DNA from: Minisyncoccota bacterium
Lineage (GTDB): Bacteria; Patescibacteriota; Minisyncoccia; Phycocordibacterales; PALSA-1337
Assembly (NCBI GenBank): GCA_028713005.1
Contig: JAQTPC010000009.1
Coordinates: forward strand, 1-39,501
Direction: 5' to 3'
Length of the DNA stretch: 39,501 bases
In this document: in pieces, positions 37,120 through 39,501 of the stretch
Layout: every line of letters starts with the position of its first letter
Position numbering within the stretch: position 1 is the stretch's first letter
The notes under the pieces: generated by a model
What the model was told of the DNA's origin: nothing
The model's input: the letters and a program-made list of their open reading frames with translations, nothing else
Database searches by the model: none
Made by a program: the position numbers and the translations under genes

Positions 37120-37635
37120 ATGACAATAAAAGAAAACACGGCGATGAATATCGTCCTTTCGGACGCACACTACGACTTTCAAAAAGGCCTGAACGCGCGC
37201 GCCTATTTTAAGGTAAGCGACCATGAAATGGGTCAGGACCTCGTTCAAGAAACTTTTTTAAAGACATGGAAACATCTCGTCAATGGAGGAAAAATACATA
37301 TGATGAAGGCGTTCCTATATCATATATTGAACCACCTCATTATCGATGAGTACAGAAAGCGTAAAACGAGTTCATTGGATGATTTACTCGAAAAAGGTTT
37401 TGAGGTTGGTACAGATGATACTGAACACCTCTTCAACACGCTCGATGGAAAGATACTTATTCTTCTTATAAAAAGCCTCCCTGAAAAATATAAAGAGGTC
37501 ATCAACATGCGCTTCATCAGGGACCTATCGCTCACTGAGATATCACTTATCACTGGAAAATCAAAAAATAGCGTGGCGGTACAAGTGCACCGCGGACTCT
37601 TACAACTCAAAATGCTTTACGGTCACGCCTACTAG
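37120..37635 (+). CDS. ECF-type RNA polymerase sigma factor
   Basis: The 171-residue protein has sigma region 2 (VSDHEMGQDLVQETFLKTWKHL, about 31-52) and region 4 (SLPEKYKEVINMRFIRDLSL, then ISLITGKSKNSVAVQVHRGL). It lacks region 3, so it is an ECF (group IV) sigma. No anti-sigma gene is adjacent; instead a PAS protein is divergent and shares the 240-nt control region. The stop is 2 nt from the end of the RNase R-family gene, so the two converge without a terminator. Its target promoters are unknown. Confidence 0.92.
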   Translation: MTIKENTAMNIVLSDAHYDFQKGLNARAYFKVSDHEMGQDLVQETFLKTWKHLVNGGKIHMMKAFLYHILNHLIIDEYRKRKTSSLDDLLEKGFEVGTDDTEHLFNTLDGKILILLIKSLPEKYKEVINMRFIRDLSLTEISLITGKSKNSVAVQVHRGLLQLKMLYGHAY

Positions 37636-37637
37636 AG

Positions 37638-39501
37638 TTATGCGACCAAAACGTAATCCAAAGTTTTCTTGTCGAGATCTGCAGCAATAGCTTTGAACTT
37701 TACTTTATCACCGAGAGTAAATACCTTCCCCGTTTTCTCCCCAATAATCGAATACGACTTCTCATTGAATGTGTAGTAGTCCGTACCAAGACTGCGCATA
37801 CCAATCATGCCTTCTGACTTACTCTCATTCTCTTCGACATACATACCCCACTTAGTCACACCAGTGATTGTTCCTTCAAAGACGATACCGAGACGCGTAC
37901 TCATATACTCAACTTGCTTGAGCTTCTTTGACTCGCGCTCAGCTTCCGAAGCACTGATTTCGCGCCGTGTTGAACTATCTGCGATATGCTGGAAAGCTAT
38001 GATATCCTTGTCACCGAAAGGCTCATTATGGAGGTGCTTCGCTAATACACGGTGAACGAGAAGATCGGGATAGCGACGGATCGGAGAAGTAAAGTGTGTG
38101 TAAAATTCGAAAGCCAAACCGAAATGACCAACATTTTTTGTTGAATAGACAGCTTTTTGCATTGAGCGGAGAATGGCGGTGCGAATGAGATTCTCTTGAG
38201 GCTTTCCGTCAATCTGTTCGAGGAGGTCATTCAAACCATGTGCAGTAACGACACCGTCTTTGTCTGCACGCAAATCAAAACCGAGTGCTTTGACGAATAA
38301 AGCGAGATTTTTGATCTTATCTTTATCAGGCGCATCATGAATACGATATATGGCACCTGTATCACGCTTTCCTTTTTGTTTTATCTGATCAAAAACGAAC
38401 TTGGCCACTTCGCGATTGGCGAGCAACATGAACTCTTCGACGAGCTTGTGAGTATCGATGCGCTCATAGGCATATACACCGATCGGTTTGCCGTCTTTAT
38501 CGAGCTTGAACTTAATCTCTTGCGTCTCAAACTCTATCGCTCCACGAGAAAACTTCTCCTTTTGGAGGATCTTGGCGATGTTGTTGAGCGTGATCAGCTG
38601 CTCGCGATACGGCATGCCGGCGTCCACTGAAGATGCGACTTGAATGCCTTTTGAATATTTCTCTACGTTCGCGGGAACACCATCAATAACTGCCTGAGCC
38701 GTCTCATAGGTGAAGCGGTGTGTGGAGTTCATTACTGTTCGGCCGAACCAACGTTCGTGAATATGACCTTTGTCATCTATGACGAATATCGCAGAGAAGC
38801 TCAGTTTGTCCTCATGAGGATTGAGACTACAGACATCGTTTGAAAGGACTTCAGGAAGCATGGGGATCGTACGGTCAACGAGATAGACTGAGCAACCACG
38901 CTTAACAGCTTCTTTATCGAGTGCTCCTCCTTCTCGAACATAATGTGATACGTCAGCAATATGTACGCCGATTTCATATTTCCCTTCACTTATTTTTTTA
39001 AATGAAATAGCATCATCAAAATCCTTTGCATCGAATGGGTCAATGGTGAAAGTCTCTGTTCCGCGCATGTCACGTCTTTTTGCGATTTCTTCAGCACTAA
39101 TAGTACGTTCATTTTTTTCTATTTCTGCAGCTTCCTTTTCGACAGCTCTTGGAAAACCGACTTCGAAGCCTTTTTCGAGCACAATTGATTCCATTTCGAC
39201 ATTATTGACGCCTTTCTTTCCGAGAGTACGGATCAGTTTTGCTGTTGGATTTTGCTTTGGGTCAGTCCACGAAAGCATTTCAATATAAACTTTATCGTCC
39301 TTTTTCAAATGAGCAGTGTCACCTTCTGTCAAAATGAATGTCGTGTACATTTTTTTATCATCGGGAATGACTACAAATTTTCCATTTGAGATATCGACAA
39401 TGCCCACAAAAAAATCTTTAGCTCGTTCAATGATGTGCAAAACTTCGCCGACTGGCTGTTTGACGCCACGAATCATTTTTGGTGCAAAACGTACCTCAAC
39501 A
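37638..39501 (-). CDS. rnr: Ribonuclease R-family exoribonuclease, 5' end cut off by the window
   Basis: RNase R degrades structured RNA 3' to 5'. The frame stays open to the right edge (VEVRFAPK precedes the internal Met at 39476), so the true start lies beyond 39501 and at least 620 residues are visible. They contain the end of the cold-shock domains (GEVLHIIERAKDFFVGIV), the catalytic RNB domain with DPFDAKDFDDA and VHIADVSHYV, YLVDRTIPMLPEVLSN, and HFTSPIRRYPDLLVHR. A C-terminal S1 domain follows (GTITGVTKWGMYVEE). The S1 domain and long N-terminus suggest RNase R rather than RNase II. No lysine-rich C-terminal tail is seen. Confidence 0.95.
   Translation of the reverse strand, partial: VEVRFAPKMIRGVKQPVGEVLHIIERAKDFFVGIVDISNGKFVVIPDDKKMYTTFILTEGDTAHLKKDDKVYIEMLSWTDPKQNPTAKLIRTLGKKGVNNVEMESIVLEKGFEVGFPRAVEKEAAEIEKNERTISAEEIAKRRDMRGTETFTIDPFDAKDFDDAISFKKISEGKYEIGVHIADVSHYVREGGALDKEAVKRGCSVYLVDRTIPMLPEVLSNDVCSLNPHEDKLSFSAIFVIDDKGHIHERWFGRTVMNSTHRFTYETAQAVIDGVPANVEKYSKGIQVASSVDAGMPYREQLITLNNIAKILQKEKFSRGAIEFETQEIKFKLDKDGKPIGVYAYERIDTHKLVEEFMLLANREVAKFVFDQIKQKGKRDTGAIYRIHDAPDKDKIKNLALFVKALGFDLRADKDGVVTAHGLNDLLEQIDGKPQENLIRTAILRSMQKAVYSTKNVGHFGLAFEFYTHFTSPIRRYPDLLVHRVLAKHLHNEPFGDKDIIAFQHIADSSTRREISASEAERESKKLKQVEYMSTRLGIVFEGTITGVTKWGMYVEENESKSEGMIGMRSLGTDYYTFNEKSYSIIGEKTGKVFTLGDKVKFKAIAADLDKKTLDYVLVA

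Noticed and set aside
39476-39501. The Met at 39476 as the start of the RNase R-family gene
   Set aside because: The frame stays open to the window edge with family-like residues before that Met, so the gene is cut by the window.

Overview
The window looks like a chromosomal stretch of a Patescibacteria/CPR bacterium, probably a Parcubacteria (Paceibacteria) relative. This is inferred from gene content and was not tested by a search. Pointers are a short SMC without a recognisable hinge, a NusB-Nudix fusion, a tandem run of two-helix pilin-like proteins beside an orphan solute-binding protein, a DUF1653 protein, many Nudix proteins, and several promoters whose -10 box lies only 6-7 nt before the ATG (probably leaderless mRNAs). 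Both ends cut a gene: clpB at the left, the RNase R-family gene at the right.

Layout. 1-7.3 kb is a leftward housekeeping block: rpmF, nusB-nudix, rnc, a small zinc-finger-like protein, smc, a catalytically dead HtrA-like membrane protein and clpB. 7.3-8.3 kb holds a Nudix gene and tRNA-Leu and tRNA-Lys with unusual trailing hairpins. 8.3-12.4 kb is an accessory block: an unknown 148-aa protein, a large Pro/Ala/Thr-rich membrane protein, and a two-gene unit (SPFH/band-7-like protein plus a small membrane protein). Its two main units start at near-identical strong promoters and end at clean hairpin terminators. 12.4-16.5 kb is a leftward unit of a methyltransferase, a membrane-anchored family-1 solute-binding protein and five pilin-like paralogues. 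16.6-16.9 kb has an aberrant tRNA-Val-like gene and a candidate structured small RNA with its own promoter and terminator.

16.9-24.4 kb carries a Nudix gene, gyrA, an unknown gene with a strong promoter, a small membrane protein, an MBL-fold protein, a stand-alone pseudo-receiver, ribosomal protein S1, DUF1653 and pth. 24.5-31.2 kb runs rightward: lepB, a divergent HisRS-like gene, a Nudix-CYTH pair, rpsU, ybeY, ftsA, a YjdF-like membrane protein and ftsZ. 31.3-39.5 kb holds an orphan 7TM histidine kinase, a thioredoxin reductase, a secreted nuclease, tRNA-Ser, tRNA-Glu, a 33-aa membrane protein, a cold-shock protein, a 58-aa protein, a peptidoglycan-binding protein, a PAS protein divergent from an ECF sigma factor, and the RNase R-family gene.

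Three genome-wide patterns stand out. (1) Degenerate tandem repeats with a strict 7-nt period fill several intergenic spaces, often just before start codons (nusB, ftsA, ftsZ, pth, the HtrA-like gene) and before tRNA-Glu. (2) Two modes of gene start: core genes with a -10 box 6-7 nt before ATG and no Shine-Dalgarno, against accessory genes with a TTGACT-N17-TAATAT-type promoter, a leader of about 90-120 nt, a Shine-Dalgarno and a strong terminator. (3) A GC-rich trailer element recurs downstream of two tRNA genes. No CRISPR array, insertion sequence or rRNA gene was seen.
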